Below, one piece after another: positions 17,834 through 25,931 of a DNA stretch of 64,000 nucleotides. Position 1 is the stretch's first letter. Each line of letters starts with the position of its first letter. This DNA comes from Henriciella sp045287255. GTDB lineage: Bacteria > Pseudomonadota > Alphaproteobacteria > Caulobacterales > Hyphomonadaceae. The notes under the pieces are model-generated. The model saw only the letters and a list, made by a program, of their open reading frames with translations. It had not been told where the DNA came from and did not search any database. The position numbers and the translations under genes are program-made. Where the stretch lies: assembly GCF_045287255.1 (NCBI RefSeq), contig NZ_CP137142.1, positions 124,001 through 188,000 on the forward strand, given 5' to 3'.

Positions 17834-18340
17834 ATGACTCAAACGACCAGAATCCTTGGTATCGACCCGGGCCTTCGCCATACCGGATGGGGGATTGTCG
17901 AAAAAGACGGCTCCCGGCTTAGCCATGTGGCCCATGGTGTGATCAATATTGATCCTGACCTTGCCATGGCTGATCGGCTCGCGGGTATCTTTCACGCCGT
18001 CTCTGGCCTCGTGAACGAGTATGCCCCGGACTATAGCGGCTGTGAGGAAACCATTGTGAACCCCAGCAATCCGCGCTCTGCCCTGAAATTGGGTCAGGCC
18101 CGCGGCGCAGCAATGACGGCGCTTTCCTATTGCGGGCTTGAGGTGGCCGAGTTTGCCCCGCGCGCGATTAAACTGGCTGTGGTTGGGACCGGAAAGGCTG
18201 ACAAGGAACAGGTTGGTTTCATGGTCGCGCGCCTGTTACCGCGCGCCGGAAAGATGCGTGAGGATGCGGCGGATGCGCTAGCTTGCGCGATTTGTACGGC
18301 GCATCACCTGCCTGTGCGTGGCCTGAAGGGGGCAGCATGA
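17834..18340 (+). CDS. ruvC: Holliday-junction endonuclease RuvC
   Basis: A 168-residue RuvC resolvase that cuts Holliday junctions symmetrically. The four catalytic acids are visible: D11 (LGIDPG), E71 (CEETIV), D144 and D147 (REDAADALA). Its ATGA stop overlaps the ruvA start, the first gene of a tightly coupled ruvC-ruvA-ruvB operon. A degenerate SOS-like site lies upstream. Confidence 0.98.
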   Translation: MTQTTRILGIDPGLRHTGWGIVEKDGSRLSHVAHGVINIDPDLAMADRLAGIFHAVSGLVNEYAPDYSGCEETIVNPSNPRSALKLGQARGAAMTALSYCGLEVAEFAPRAIKLAVVGTGKADKEQVGFMVARLLPRAGKMREDAADALACAICTAHHLPVRGLKGAA

Positions 18341-18957
18341 TTATCGGTCGGCTGAAAGGGGAAGTCGCAGCGGTTGGCGCGGATAATATCATGATCGACG
18401 TTAATGGCGTCGGCTATGTCGCCCTCGCAGGGGCTCGGCTCTTGTCCAAGCTGACGGTCGGTGCGCAGGCCGAAGTCTTCATCGAAACACGTGTGACGGA
18501 AAACTCGATCACCCTGTTTGCGTTTGCCACCGATGAGGAGCGAGCTTGGTTTGTTCGCTTGCAGGATGTGCCCGGTGTGGCTGGAAAATCCGCCATGGCG
18601 CTGTGTGATGCGCTCTCGCCTGCAGAGTTGATGGATGCGCTCGCTTTGGGTGATGCGGCTTCGATCACACGCGCCAAAGGGGTTGGTAAGAAACTGGCTG
18701 AGCGGATCGTCGGTGAACTGTCAGGCAAGCCACCCCCCATGGGACGGTTCGGCAAGTTCGTGGCGGACCCAACCGCGAGTGTGCAGGCAGCGTCTGTCAC
18801 GACGGGCGCACGCGGTGAAGCGGTTTCTGCCCTGGTCAATCTTGGCTATTCCCAAAGCGAGGCGGCCCGCGCCGTGGCCACTGCAGCGAAAGAGAGCGGT
18901 AGTGAAGACGTAAGCGCCCTAATCAAGGCAGCGCTGAAAGAGCTTAGCCCGTCATGA
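18337..18957 (+). CDS. ruvA: Holliday-junction branch-migration protein RuvA
   Basis: A 206-residue RuvA that grips the four-way junction and loads RuvB. It starts MIIGRLKGEV with the N-terminal OB-fold, has the two helix-hairpin-helix motifs (around VPGVAGKSAMAL and AKGVGKKLAERIVGEL) and a C-terminal UBA-like RuvB-binding domain (LVNLGYSQSEAARAV). The start is the ATG overlapping the ruvC stop; a longer frame from 18283 is inside ruvC. Confidence 0.97.
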   Translation: MIIGRLKGEVAAVGADNIMIDVNGVGYVALAGARLLSKLTVGAQAEVFIETRVTENSITLFAFATDEERAWFVRLQDVPGVAGKSAMALCDALSPAELMDALALGDAASITRAKGVGKKLAERIVGELSGKPPPMGRFGKFVADPTASVQAASVTTGARGEAVSALVNLGYSQSEAARAVATAAKESGSEDVSALIKAALKELSPS

Positions 18958-19985
18958 GCCGGGAAGGGTCCCTCACCGATCCTGAGCAGCAGGCTGGCGA
19001 AGCGCTCGACCGGGCGCTGCGTCCACAGACGTTTGACGATTATGTCGGACAGGATGCGATCAAGGAAAACCTGAAAGTCTATGTCGGTGCGGCGCGCCGC
19101 CGGGGCGAGGCGCTGGACCATACTTTGCTGTTTGGCCCGCCGGGGCTCGGAAAGACCACGCTGGCGCAGATTCTGGCGCGTGAACTCGGTGTTGGTTTTC
19201 GTGCGACCTCCGGCCCCGTACTGGCAAAGGCGGGCGATCTGGTCGCGATCCTGACCAATCTGGAAGAGAATGATGTCCTCTTCATCGATGAGATTCACCG
19301 CATGCCCGCCGTGGTCGAGGAAGTGCTCTACCCGGCGATGGAGGATTATGCCGTCGACATCGTAATCGGGGAGGGGCCAGCGGCGCGATCTGTCCGGCTC
19401 GACCTTGCGCCATTTACGCTCGTTGGCGCGACAACGCGTGCAGGCTTGCTGGCGACACCTCTTCGGGACCGTTTCGGGATTCCGCTTCGTCTTGAATTCT
19501 ATACCCCGGAAACGCTCGCAACCATTGTGATGGCGGCTGGGCGGAAACTGCAAGTGCCAATGAGTGAAGATGGCGCGATTGAGATTGCCAAGCGTGCGCG
19601 CGGAACACCGCGAATTGCGCTGCGCCTGTTGCGCCGGGTGCGGGACTTTGCCGAGGCCGAAGGTGGCGCAATTGATCGCGCCGCGGCTGAACGCGCGCTC
19701 AAACGTCTGGCGATTGATGAAGATGGCCTCGATATGCTGGACCGGAAATATCTCGACGCCCTGGTGCGGACTTATGCCGGTGGACCGGTTGGAGCCGACA
19801 CGCTAGCAGCGGCCTTGTCAGAATCGCGCGATGCGGTTGAGGATGTGATCGAGCCTTACCTGATGCAAAAGGGGTATGTCGCGCGCACACCGCGTGGACG
19901 GGTGGCGGCACCCCTTGCTTATGACCGCATGGGGCTACCTGCACCGCAAGCAGGGTCACAAGGCGGGTTGTTTGGGGAAGACTAG
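18954..19985 (+). CDS. ruvB: Holliday-junction branch-migration ATPase RuvB
   Basis: A 343-residue AAA+ motor driving branch migration with RuvA. Walker A is GPPGLGKTT (residues 61-69), Walker B LFIDEIHR (109-116), sensor I GATTRAG; the C-terminal winged-helix domain follows (GPVGADTLAAAL, then YLMQKGYVARTPRGR). The ATG overlaps the ruvA stop (ATGA). The gene ends 9 nt from the convergent M48 protease gene. Confidence 0.98.
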   Translation: MSREGSLTDPEQQAGEALDRALRPQTFDDYVGQDAIKENLKVYVGAARRRGEALDHTLLFGPPGLGKTTLAQILARELGVGFRATSGPVLAKAGDLVAILTNLEENDVLFIDEIHRMPAVVEEVLYPAMEDYAVDIVIGEGPAARSVRLDLAPFTLVGATTRAGLLATPLRDRFGIPLRLEFYTPETLATIVMAAGRKLQVPMSEDGAIEIAKRARGTPRIALRLLRRVRDFAEAEGGAIDRAAAERALKRLAIDEDGLDMLDRKYLDALVRTYAGGPVGADTLAAALSESRDAVEDVIEPYLMQKGYVARTPRGRVAAPLAYDRMGLPAPQAGSQGGLFGED

Positions 19986-19994
19986 GCTGGAGAC

Positions 19995-20909
19995 CTAAAG
20001 CCTGCGACCACAGCGGCGTTCATACTCGGCAACAGCATCCGGCATCCATTCACGGAAATTCGCGGCGCGGGTTTCACTGGCCGGGTGGGTGCTCATCCAT
20101 TGTGGGGGTCTTTGCCCGCCGCCGAGCTTGCCCATACGCTCCCACAGCTCCGGGGCTTCGCGTGGGTCGTAGCAGGCGCGGAGCAGCAATTGCAGGCCGA
20201 TCCAGTCGGCCTGGGTTTCATGATCGCGGGAGAAAGCCATCAGGCCGCCCTGCGCGGCCATACCGAAAGCTTGCCGGACCATCATCTGCTGATTGGCATT
20301 CATATCGCCGAGGCCCAGCGCCACGGCGGCTCCGCCAAGTTGAGCGAGCTGGCTATTGCTCATCCGCTTGGCCCCATGGTGGGCAAGGGCGTGGCCAATC
20401 TCATGCCCCATCACGACAGCGAGCTTATCAACATCATCAAGATCAGACAGGTCTACGCGCCCATCAGCATTGCCTGTCACGTCGAGAATACCCGTATACA
20501 CGGCAACATAGCCGCCAGGCAGACAGAAGGCGTTCGGCTGCTCTGAGGCGATGACGTTAAATTCCCAGTCAAACTCGCGGGCAACGGGTTGAAAATCATA
20601 ACCCGCATCAATCAGTTCACGCTCATACTCAATGGCGGCAACACGCAGGCGGTCGCCAATCTCACGCACTTTCTCAACGACTTCGCGGCCAGCGGCATCA
20701 CAGGACCGGGCGTTCTGGGAGCAAATGACGTTGCCGCCTTCTTGCTGGAGCATCTGGACATAGGACTGGCGGCCAAGCTGGCTCGCTTTCTCAATGGAGA
20801 TCGTGTTGAACTCTTTTTTGCCGGTGTACGGATTGGTCTGCTGGTTCGCGAAATAGTAGATGGCGAGCCCGATTAGACCGATAATAATAATTCCAAAACG
20901 CCCGCGCAT
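19995..20909 (-). CDS. Membrane-anchored M48-family metalloprotease
   Basis: A 304-residue protein with one N-terminal membrane helix (residues about 5-22, GIIIIGLIGLAIYYF) and an M48 zinc-peptidase domain: HEIGHALAHH supplies two zinc ligands and the catalytic Glu, and the downstream HETQADWIG supplies the third ligand. The family (LoiP/BepA/YcaL-like) degrades or repairs envelope proteins. I chose the ATG at 20909 because GGAGG lies 9 nt upstream; ATGs at 20915 and a longer frame to 20957 are possible. It is divergent from a PqiA-like gene. Confidence 0.88.
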   Translation of the reverse strand: MRGRFGIIIIGLIGLAIYYFANQQTNPYTGKKEFNTISIEKASQLGRQSYVQMLQQEGGNVICSQNARSCDAAGREVVEKVREIGDRLRVAAIEYERELIDAGYDFQPVAREFDWEFNVIASEQPNAFCLPGGYVAVYTGILDVTGNADGRVDLSDLDDVDKLAVVMGHEIGHALAHHGAKRMSNSQLAQLGGAAVALGLGDMNANQQMMVRQAFGMAAQGGLMAFSRDHETQADWIGLQLLLRACYDPREAPELWERMGKLGGGQRPPQWMSTHPASETRAANFREWMPDAVAEYERRCGRRL

Positions 20910-20975
20910 GGCCATCTTCCTCCATATCCCTTTGCGGTTTCGACCATACTCTCTCACCTCTCGGCAGGAAAGCCA

Positions 20976-21512
20976 TTGACCACCGTGATCGCTGCTTGCA
21001 ATGCTGATCCTATGGACACGCCATCAGAGACATCTGATCAAGCAGGTTATCGAACGCCAATCCTCGATGTGGTCGCGGAAATGCTGCTCTATGTTTCGGC
21101 GGCTTTGATTGTCGTTGGCCTGATCCTGCCCTCAATCTGGAAGCCAAACACGTTCGGGTTTGGTGGAGCGGAGTACAATCTGTACGGGATTGTACAGACC
21201 CTATTTGAAAGTGGGTTACCGTTTCTGGGGCTGATCGTGGTGCTGTTTTCGGCTGTATTCCCTATCGCCAAGACAATCACCGCGGCGATCATTTTCCGTC
21301 AGGGCGCGAGCCCTAGCCCGAAGCTTGCCAATCTGCTGAATATTCTCGGCAAGTGGTCGATGCTGGATGTGTTCTTGGCCGCACTTCTGATCGGGATCAG
21401 CCAGATCAGCATCTATATCGGGTTCGAAACGCGGGCTGGGCTCTACTATTTTGCTGCTGGGGTGCTGCTGAATAATTTTGCGACCATGCGTCTGACCTTC
21501 ACGCGGCTCTAA
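20976..21512 (+). CDS. PqiA-like integral membrane protein
   Basis: A 178-residue protein with four likely membrane helices and the paraquat-inducible protein A pattern (LPSIWKPNTFGFGGAEYNLY; AVFPIAKTITAA; LGKWSMLDVFLAALLIG). PqiA-type proteins work with MCE-domain lipid transporters, but no MCE gene is next to it. The start is uncertain: TTG at 20976 has AGGA 6 nt upstream; an ATG at 21012 lacks a ribosome-binding site. Only one PqiA half is present, as is common for single-domain homologues. Confidence 0.75.
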   Translation: MTTVIAACNADPMDTPSETSDQAGYRTPILDVVAEMLLYVSAALIVVGLILPSIWKPNTFGFGGAEYNLYGIVQTLFESGLPFLGLIVVLFSAVFPIAKTITAAIIFRQGASPSPKLANLLNILGKWSMLDVFLAALLIGISQISIYIGFETRAGLYYFAAGVLLNNFATMRLTFTRL

Positions 21513-21533
21513 TCCTGCCCTACATGAAGCGTC

Positions 21534-22217
21534 ATGACTGATCAGACCCAAGCCGCTCAACCCAAACTTGCCATTCAGGTGATCCCTGTCACGCCATTTC
21601 AGCAGAATACATCGCTGCTATGGCATACAGAGACGATGGAGGGGGTGTTTATCGATCCGGGTGGGGAGGTCGACAAGCTGATGGGCGCGGCGGAGCATTT
21701 TGGCGTTAAAGTTGTTGAGGTCTGGCTCACGCATGGCCATCTCGATCATGCTGGCGGGGCGACCGAAGTGGCCGAGCGCGCTGGCTGCCAGATCATTGGC
21801 CCGCATGAGGATGATCAGTGGCTCCTTGATGATATTGAGGCGCAGTGGGCGAAGTATGGTGTTTCCGGTAGCCGCAACTGCAAGCCGGACCGCTACCTCA
21901 AAGACGGTGACACGCTGACCCTGAGTGGTGAGACGTTTCATGTTGTCCATACACCTGGTCACACACCCGGTCATGTCGTGATCTATCATGAGGCGGGGCG
22001 TTTGGCTTTTGTCGGCGATGTCCTGTTCCGGGGCTCAATTGGCCGGACTGATTTTCCAAAAGGCAATCACCAGCAACTGATCGACAGCATTACCCAAAAG
22101 CTCTGGCCGCTGGGCAATGATATGCGCTTTGTACCGGGTCATAATGAGATGAGCACGTTTGGTCAGGAGCGCGCCAGCAATGCCTTTGTTGCGGACTCTG
22201 TTTTAGGGAAAGTTTAG
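21534..22217 (+). CDS. Metallo-beta-lactamase-fold hydrolase (glyoxalase II-like)
   Basis: A 227-residue MBL-fold enzyme with the metal motif THGHLDHAGG, a later metal-binding histidine in HTPGHTPGHV, the aspartate in FVGDVLF and a final histidine in PGHNEMS. The layout matches the YcbL/GloB-like group, which hydrolyses thioesters such as S-lactoylglutathione; substrate is not resolved. It lies 21 nt after the PqiA-like gene on the same strand. A strong stem-loop follows its stop. Confidence 0.88.
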   Translation: MTDQTQAAQPKLAIQVIPVTPFQQNTSLLWHTETMEGVFIDPGGEVDKLMGAAEHFGVKVVEVWLTHGHLDHAGGATEVAERAGCQIIGPHEDDQWLLDDIEAQWAKYGVSGSRNCKPDRYLKDGDTLTLSGETFHVVHTPGHTPGHVVIYHEAGRLAFVGDVLFRGSIGRTDFPKGNHQQLIDSITQKLWPLGNDMRFVPGHNEMSTFGQERASNAFVADSVLGKV

Positions 22218-22226
22218 CGAGATTAA

Positions 22227-22293
22227 GCCCTCTGCTCCTGCCCAACCACCCCAATGGTAGCCTCTGCGGGCGGTCCAAGCAGGGGTAGAGGGC
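22227..22293 (+). other. Strongly structured intergenic element, possible RNA
   Basis: GCCCTCTGCTCCTGC and GCAGGGGTAGAGGGC form a continuous 15-bp stem around a 37-nt loop. The two non-Watson-Crick positions are G-U only if the + strand is transcribed (A-C on the other strand), which favours a + strand RNA. It begins 9 nt after the metallo-hydrolase stop and has no T-run. It may be a 3' UTR element, an attenuator for the downstream VWA gene, or a small RNA. I recognise no known family. Confidence 0.5.
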
Positions 22294-22383
22294 CTTGCTT
22301 CAGTCAGCGCCTCACCCAGCGTGACCCTTGGAGCCTGCCTGTGAGCGCGCTACTATAGGGGTTGAGATACGCGGAGTGCGCCT

Positions 22384-23565
22384 ATGTTCCTGAACTTCTT
22401 CAATGAATTGCGTGAGGCCAAAGTGCCGGTCACGCTGAAGGAATACCTGTCCCTGATGGAGGCGATGGATAAGCAGGTCATCGGCCGCGATGTTGAGGAA
22501 TTTTACTATCTCGCGCGTACGGCTCTGGTGAAGGATGAGCGCAATATCGACAAGTTCGACAAGGTATTCGGTCATGTCTTCAAGGGGCTTGATAGCTTTG
22601 CCGACGCCGTGGATGTGCAGGAAATCCCAGAGGATTGGCTGCGCAAGATGACCGAGAAGTTCCTTACTGAAGAGGAACGCGCCGAGATTGAGGCGCTGGG
22701 CGGCTTTGAAAAGCTGATGGAAACGCTCAAGCAGCGCCTTGAGGAGCAGAAAAAGCGCCATGAGGGCGGCAATAAATGGATCGGGACGGGCGGCACGTCC
22801 CCGTTCGGAGCGAATGGCTATAACCCGGAAGGCGTGCGCATCGGCCAGGACAAGTCCCGTCACCGTCGCGCCACCAAGGTCTGGGATAAGCGCGAGTTCA
22901 AGAATTACGATGACAGTGTCGAGCTGGGTACGCGCAACATCAAGGTTGCGATGAAGCGCCTGCGCAAATGGGCGCGCACTGGAGCTGCAGATGAGCTCGA
23001 TCTGGACCAAACGATCAAGAATACCGCGCGCCAGGGCTACTTGGATATTGAGATGCGCCCCGAACGTCGCAATACGGTTTCTGTACTCCTGCTGATGGAT
23101 GTTGGCGGTTCAATGGACCCGCATGTACGCGTCATGGAAGAATTGTTCTCAGCGGCGCGGGCCGAGATCAAGAATCTGGAATATTTCTACTTCCACAATT
23201 GCCCTTATGAGGGTCTGTGGAAGGATAATCGCCGCCGCCGTTCAGACGTGATCCCGACCTGGGATGTGCTGCATAAATATCCGAGTGAGTACAAGGTGAT
23301 CGTGGTCGGAGACGCAACGATGAGCCCCTATGAGATCACCTATTCCGGTGGCTCAGTCGAGCACTGGAATGAGGAAGCTGGTGGTATCTGGATTCAGCGA
23401 TTTGTTGAGCAATACCCGAACTTTGCCTGGCTCAATCCGGTGAAGTCCGGGGCATGGGACTATACGGGGTCTATTCAGCTGATCCGCGAGATTATCGGAC
23501 CTGACCGGATGTTTGAGATGACCCTTGAGGGCCTCGATGGCGCGATGCGGGAACTCAGCCGTTAG
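22384..23565 (+). CDS. CoxE-like VWA-domain protein
   Basis: A 393-residue cytosolic protein of the CoxE-like VWA group. The N-terminal helical part (residues 1-130, charged and rich in K/E) is followed by a linker and a von Willebrand A domain whose metal-ion site starts at D239 (MDVGGSMD, DxGxS-type). Such proteins usually act with a MoxR-type AAA+ ATPase as a chaperone pair. No MoxR gene is adjacent, so the partner must be encoded elsewhere. The intergenic region before it carries a strong stem-loop. Confidence 0.85.
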   Translation: MFLNFFNELREAKVPVTLKEYLSLMEAMDKQVIGRDVEEFYYLARTALVKDERNIDKFDKVFGHVFKGLDSFADAVDVQEIPEDWLRKMTEKFLTEEERAEIEALGGFEKLMETLKQRLEEQKKRHEGGNKWIGTGGTSPFGANGYNPEGVRIGQDKSRHRRATKVWDKREFKNYDDSVELGTRNIKVAMKRLRKWARTGAADELDLDQTIKNTARQGYLDIEMRPERRNTVSVLLLMDVGGSMDPHVRVMEELFSAARAEIKNLEYFYFHNCPYEGLWKDNRRRRSDVIPTWDVLHKYPSEYKVIVVGDATMSPYEITYSGGSVEHWNEEAGGIWIQRFVEQYPNFAWLNPVKSGAWDYTGSIQLIREIIGPDRMFEMTLEGLDGAMRELSR

Positions 23566-23569
23566 AGCT

Positions 23570-25156
23570 TTAAGCCACTAGGCGACGGCGCAGGCGTGTT
23601 ACCCCGCTTGTCTCATGTGCAGATCGGCGCAGGACAAGATCAGCCAGCATGGCGACGAGGGCAGGGCCCTCAATCGGTTTGCGCAGAGCTTGATCGGCAC
23701 CAGAAGCCAGGCTTTGCCTGGACCGTTCATGACCGATTTCCGCTGTCAGGCTGATGATTGGCACCAGGCTGTTCGGGCCATCCATAGTGCGCACGTGTTC
23801 AATCAGGCTCAGCCCATTACCATCGCCAAGGTGCAAATCGGTGACAATTGCCTGAACGGTCATATCGGTCGCGGTACGGGTGGCGTCAGTAAGGGTGTGG
23901 CAATGAATAACCGTCCAGCCAGCGGTTTCCAGCGCTGTAATCGTCATTAAGGCGCTGGCCTCATGGTCTTCGACAAGTAGGACTGTGCCCAGCTCAAACC
24001 GGCCTGACTTGAGCGGTGTATCAGGCAAAGTTGGAGGCGTTATCGTCTCGGTTTGGGTGACCGGAACACTGAACGTCAGAACGCCGCCACCAGCTGGATT
24101 ATCAGCATAACTGAGTTTGCCATTCAGGCTGCCTGCGAGCTTATGGGAGACGACAAGGCCGAGTGCCCATCCGGGAATATCCTCGGTCATCTTGCCAGTA
24201 TGCAGAGCCTTGTTTATTGCCTGCTTCTGAGCGGCATTCAGGCGACGCCCTGAATGGGTGACAGAGACAGTTAGAAGGGATTGATCATTCAAAGGTTGCG
24301 TCGAAAGGACGACGCTTATGTTTCCGGATCTGGTAAATCGCATCGCGTTGCTGATCAGGTTGTCGATAACCTCACGGATGCGAGGCAGATTACAGGTGAT
24401 GCGCGGGGGACCATCAGGCGCAAGCTCTATCGAGAAGCTGGTATCATTCCGCGCGGCAAGGAGTGCCCAATCACCACGAATGTCATCGACAACCGTATGA
24501 AGGTTTATGGCGATCGTTTTTTCTGGACCCGTGCCTGATATGGCTTCGTTGCGAACCATATGATTGGCATTGCGTAAGGTTCGGTCCAGCGCTTGCCCGC
24601 TTTCCAGAATCATCTGGGCGATGTCGCGGGATTCTGTGTCGTTCAGGCGGCCATTCAAAACTTCCGCCAGCCCCATCATGCCCGAGAGAGGCGTGCGGAT
24701 TTCATGCGTTAATAGGCTAAGCAGGGGCGCAAGCTGACCCTTTGACGACTCTGTTGTTTCTGAAGGTTGCGTTGATCCCATTGCGAGCAGGGGGAACAGC
24801 GCGGCTTTCGGAACAAAGCCAATCGCGCGCCCCTTTTCAATGGCGATTAGCTGACCGTTTGATTTCGCATTGGACAGGCGTTGTGCAGCTTGTTGTGCGG
24901 TGCTGTCTACACCAATCGGAACAATTTTGTCTTGAGGCAGGTCGAGCAGGCACAGATTGGCAATATCCTGCTGGCGCTCAAGTAGCATTTCGGCGAGGCC
25001 TGCGCGTGTAATGACGCCAGTCGCGCGATCATCGGCGAAGATAATAACCGCCTCAAGGTCTGGTGTTTGCCGAAACGCCCGGATCAGATCAGTGGCTGGA
25101 CGCGTGGCTTGTACACGCGGTGCAGACTTCACCAGATTACGAATCGTTCGGGACAT
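23570..25156 (-). CDS. CBS-domain hybrid histidine kinase, degenerate ATP site
   Basis: A 528-residue soluble hybrid kinase. Residues about 15-125 look like a CBS pair (ATDLIRAFRQTPDLEAVIIF; ATGVITRAGL; GRAIGFVPKAA), an unusual sensor. HisKA follows with H151 (LTHEIRTPLSG). In the ATPase domain the N-box is intact (N266, N270), but the G1 box reads THSGRR: H301 and R305 stand where Asp and Gly are expected, and G2 reads GWALGL. A receiver domain ends the protein, with acids E396/D397, phospho-acceptor D440 and K493. It may bind ATP poorly and act as a phosphatase or phosphorelay hub. There is no transmembrane segment. Confidence 0.85.
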   Translation of the reverse strand: MSRTIRNLVKSAPRVQATRPATDLIRAFRQTPDLEAVIIFADDRATGVITRAGLAEMLLERQQDIANLCLLDLPQDKIVPIGVDSTAQQAAQRLSNAKSNGQLIAIEKGRAIGFVPKAALFPLLAMGSTQPSETTESSKGQLAPLLSLLTHEIRTPLSGMMGLAEVLNGRLNDTESRDIAQMILESGQALDRTLRNANHMVRNEAISGTGPEKTIAINLHTVVDDIRGDWALLAARNDTSFSIELAPDGPPRITCNLPRIREVIDNLISNAMRFTRSGNISVVLSTQPLNDQSLLTVSVTHSGRRLNAAQKQAINKALHTGKMTEDIPGWALGLVVSHKLAGSLNGKLSYADNPAGGGVLTFSVPVTQTETITPPTLPDTPLKSGRFELGTVLLVEDHEASALMTITALETAGWTVIHCHTLTDATRTATDMTVQAIVTDLHLGDGNGLSLIEHVRTMDGPNSLVPIISLTAEIGHERSRQSLASGADQALRKPIEGPALVAMLADLVLRRSAHETSGVTRLRRRLVA

Positions 25157-25161
25157 ATCGG

Positions 25162-25188
25162 CTCACACGATTGAAATGATCGTGTGAG
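25162..25188. promoter_or_regulatory. Inverted repeat just upstream of the CBS-kinase start
   Basis: CTCACACGAT and ATCGTGTGAG are perfect 10-bp arms with a 7-nt spacer, ending 5 nt before the kinase ATG. The position and lack of a T-run suggest an operator or an mRNA hairpin affecting translation rather than a terminator. Confidence 0.45.
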
Positions 25189-25244
25189 TTTGCACCGAAA
25201 TTCTTTACAGGACGGAAACCCTACTGGCGTTTCCTTTTCCTGGC

Positions 25245-25835
25245 TTATTTGATCTCGCTGTGATGGCGAACAATCTTGCTGACAAGGCCGTACTCGACAG
25301 CTTCTTCTGCGCTCATCCAGTGATCACGATCCGTATCCGCCTTGATTTTTTCAAGCGGCTGTCCGGTCGCCTCAGCGAAGATATTGTTCAGGCGCTCGCG
25401 CATACGCACGATTTCACGGACCTGAATTTCAACATCTGAGGCCTGACCACCGACCCCGCCGCGTGGTTCGTGAAGCAGGAAGCGTGTATTTGGCAGCGCG
25501 TAACGGTTTTCTTTTTGGGCCGCTGAATAGATCAGGGCTCCCGCAGAAGCGACCCAGCCAGAGCCAAGGACTTTTACTGGTGCGCCGACAAATTTGATCA
25601 TGTCATGGATCATATCGCCAGACTCAACGTGTCCGCCCGGCGATGAAATCACCAGCAAGATCGGATCTGAGCTATCCGAGGCCAAGGCCAGAAGACGCTC
25701 ACACACCCGGCGGGCAAGTTTATCGTCAACACCGCCGGTTAGCATGATCGTGCGGGCATTAAACAGGGCTTCCTCAAGGAAAGCATTTGGTTCGCTCAGC
25801 GGCTTGGATTCGGGCTCGTCGTCGAGGCGTGTCAT
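25245..25835 (-). CDS. ClpP-family serine protease, divergent type
   Basis: A 196-residue ClpP/crotonase-fold protease. The catalytic triad is at the E. coli mature positions: S97 (WVASAGA, in place of the usual GMAASM), H122 (FLLHEPRGG) and D171 (TDRDHWM). The unusual serine loop and lack of an adjacent clpX suggest a second ClpP paralogue, not the housekeeping one. Such paralogues can form mixed or regulatory rings with ClpP. The CBS-kinase gene follows on the same strand after a hairpin. Confidence 0.85.
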   Translation of the reverse strand: MTRLDDEPESKPLSEPNAFLEEALFNARTIMLTGGVDDKLARRVCERLLALASDSSDPILLVISSPGGHVESGDMIHDMIKFVGAPVKVLGSGWVASAGALIYSAAQKENRYALPNTRFLLHEPRGGVGGQASDVEIQVREIVRMRERLNNIFAEATGQPLEKIKADTDRDHWMSAEEAVEYGLVSKIVRHHSEIK

Positions 25836-25931
25836 GAAAACTCCAGTATCATCTGTCGCCAGATGTGAGGCGCGCGGGCGGGATGGTCAAGCGGTCATCT
25901 GATGCCCGCGCCTTGAATCGTGTGTTTCGCT

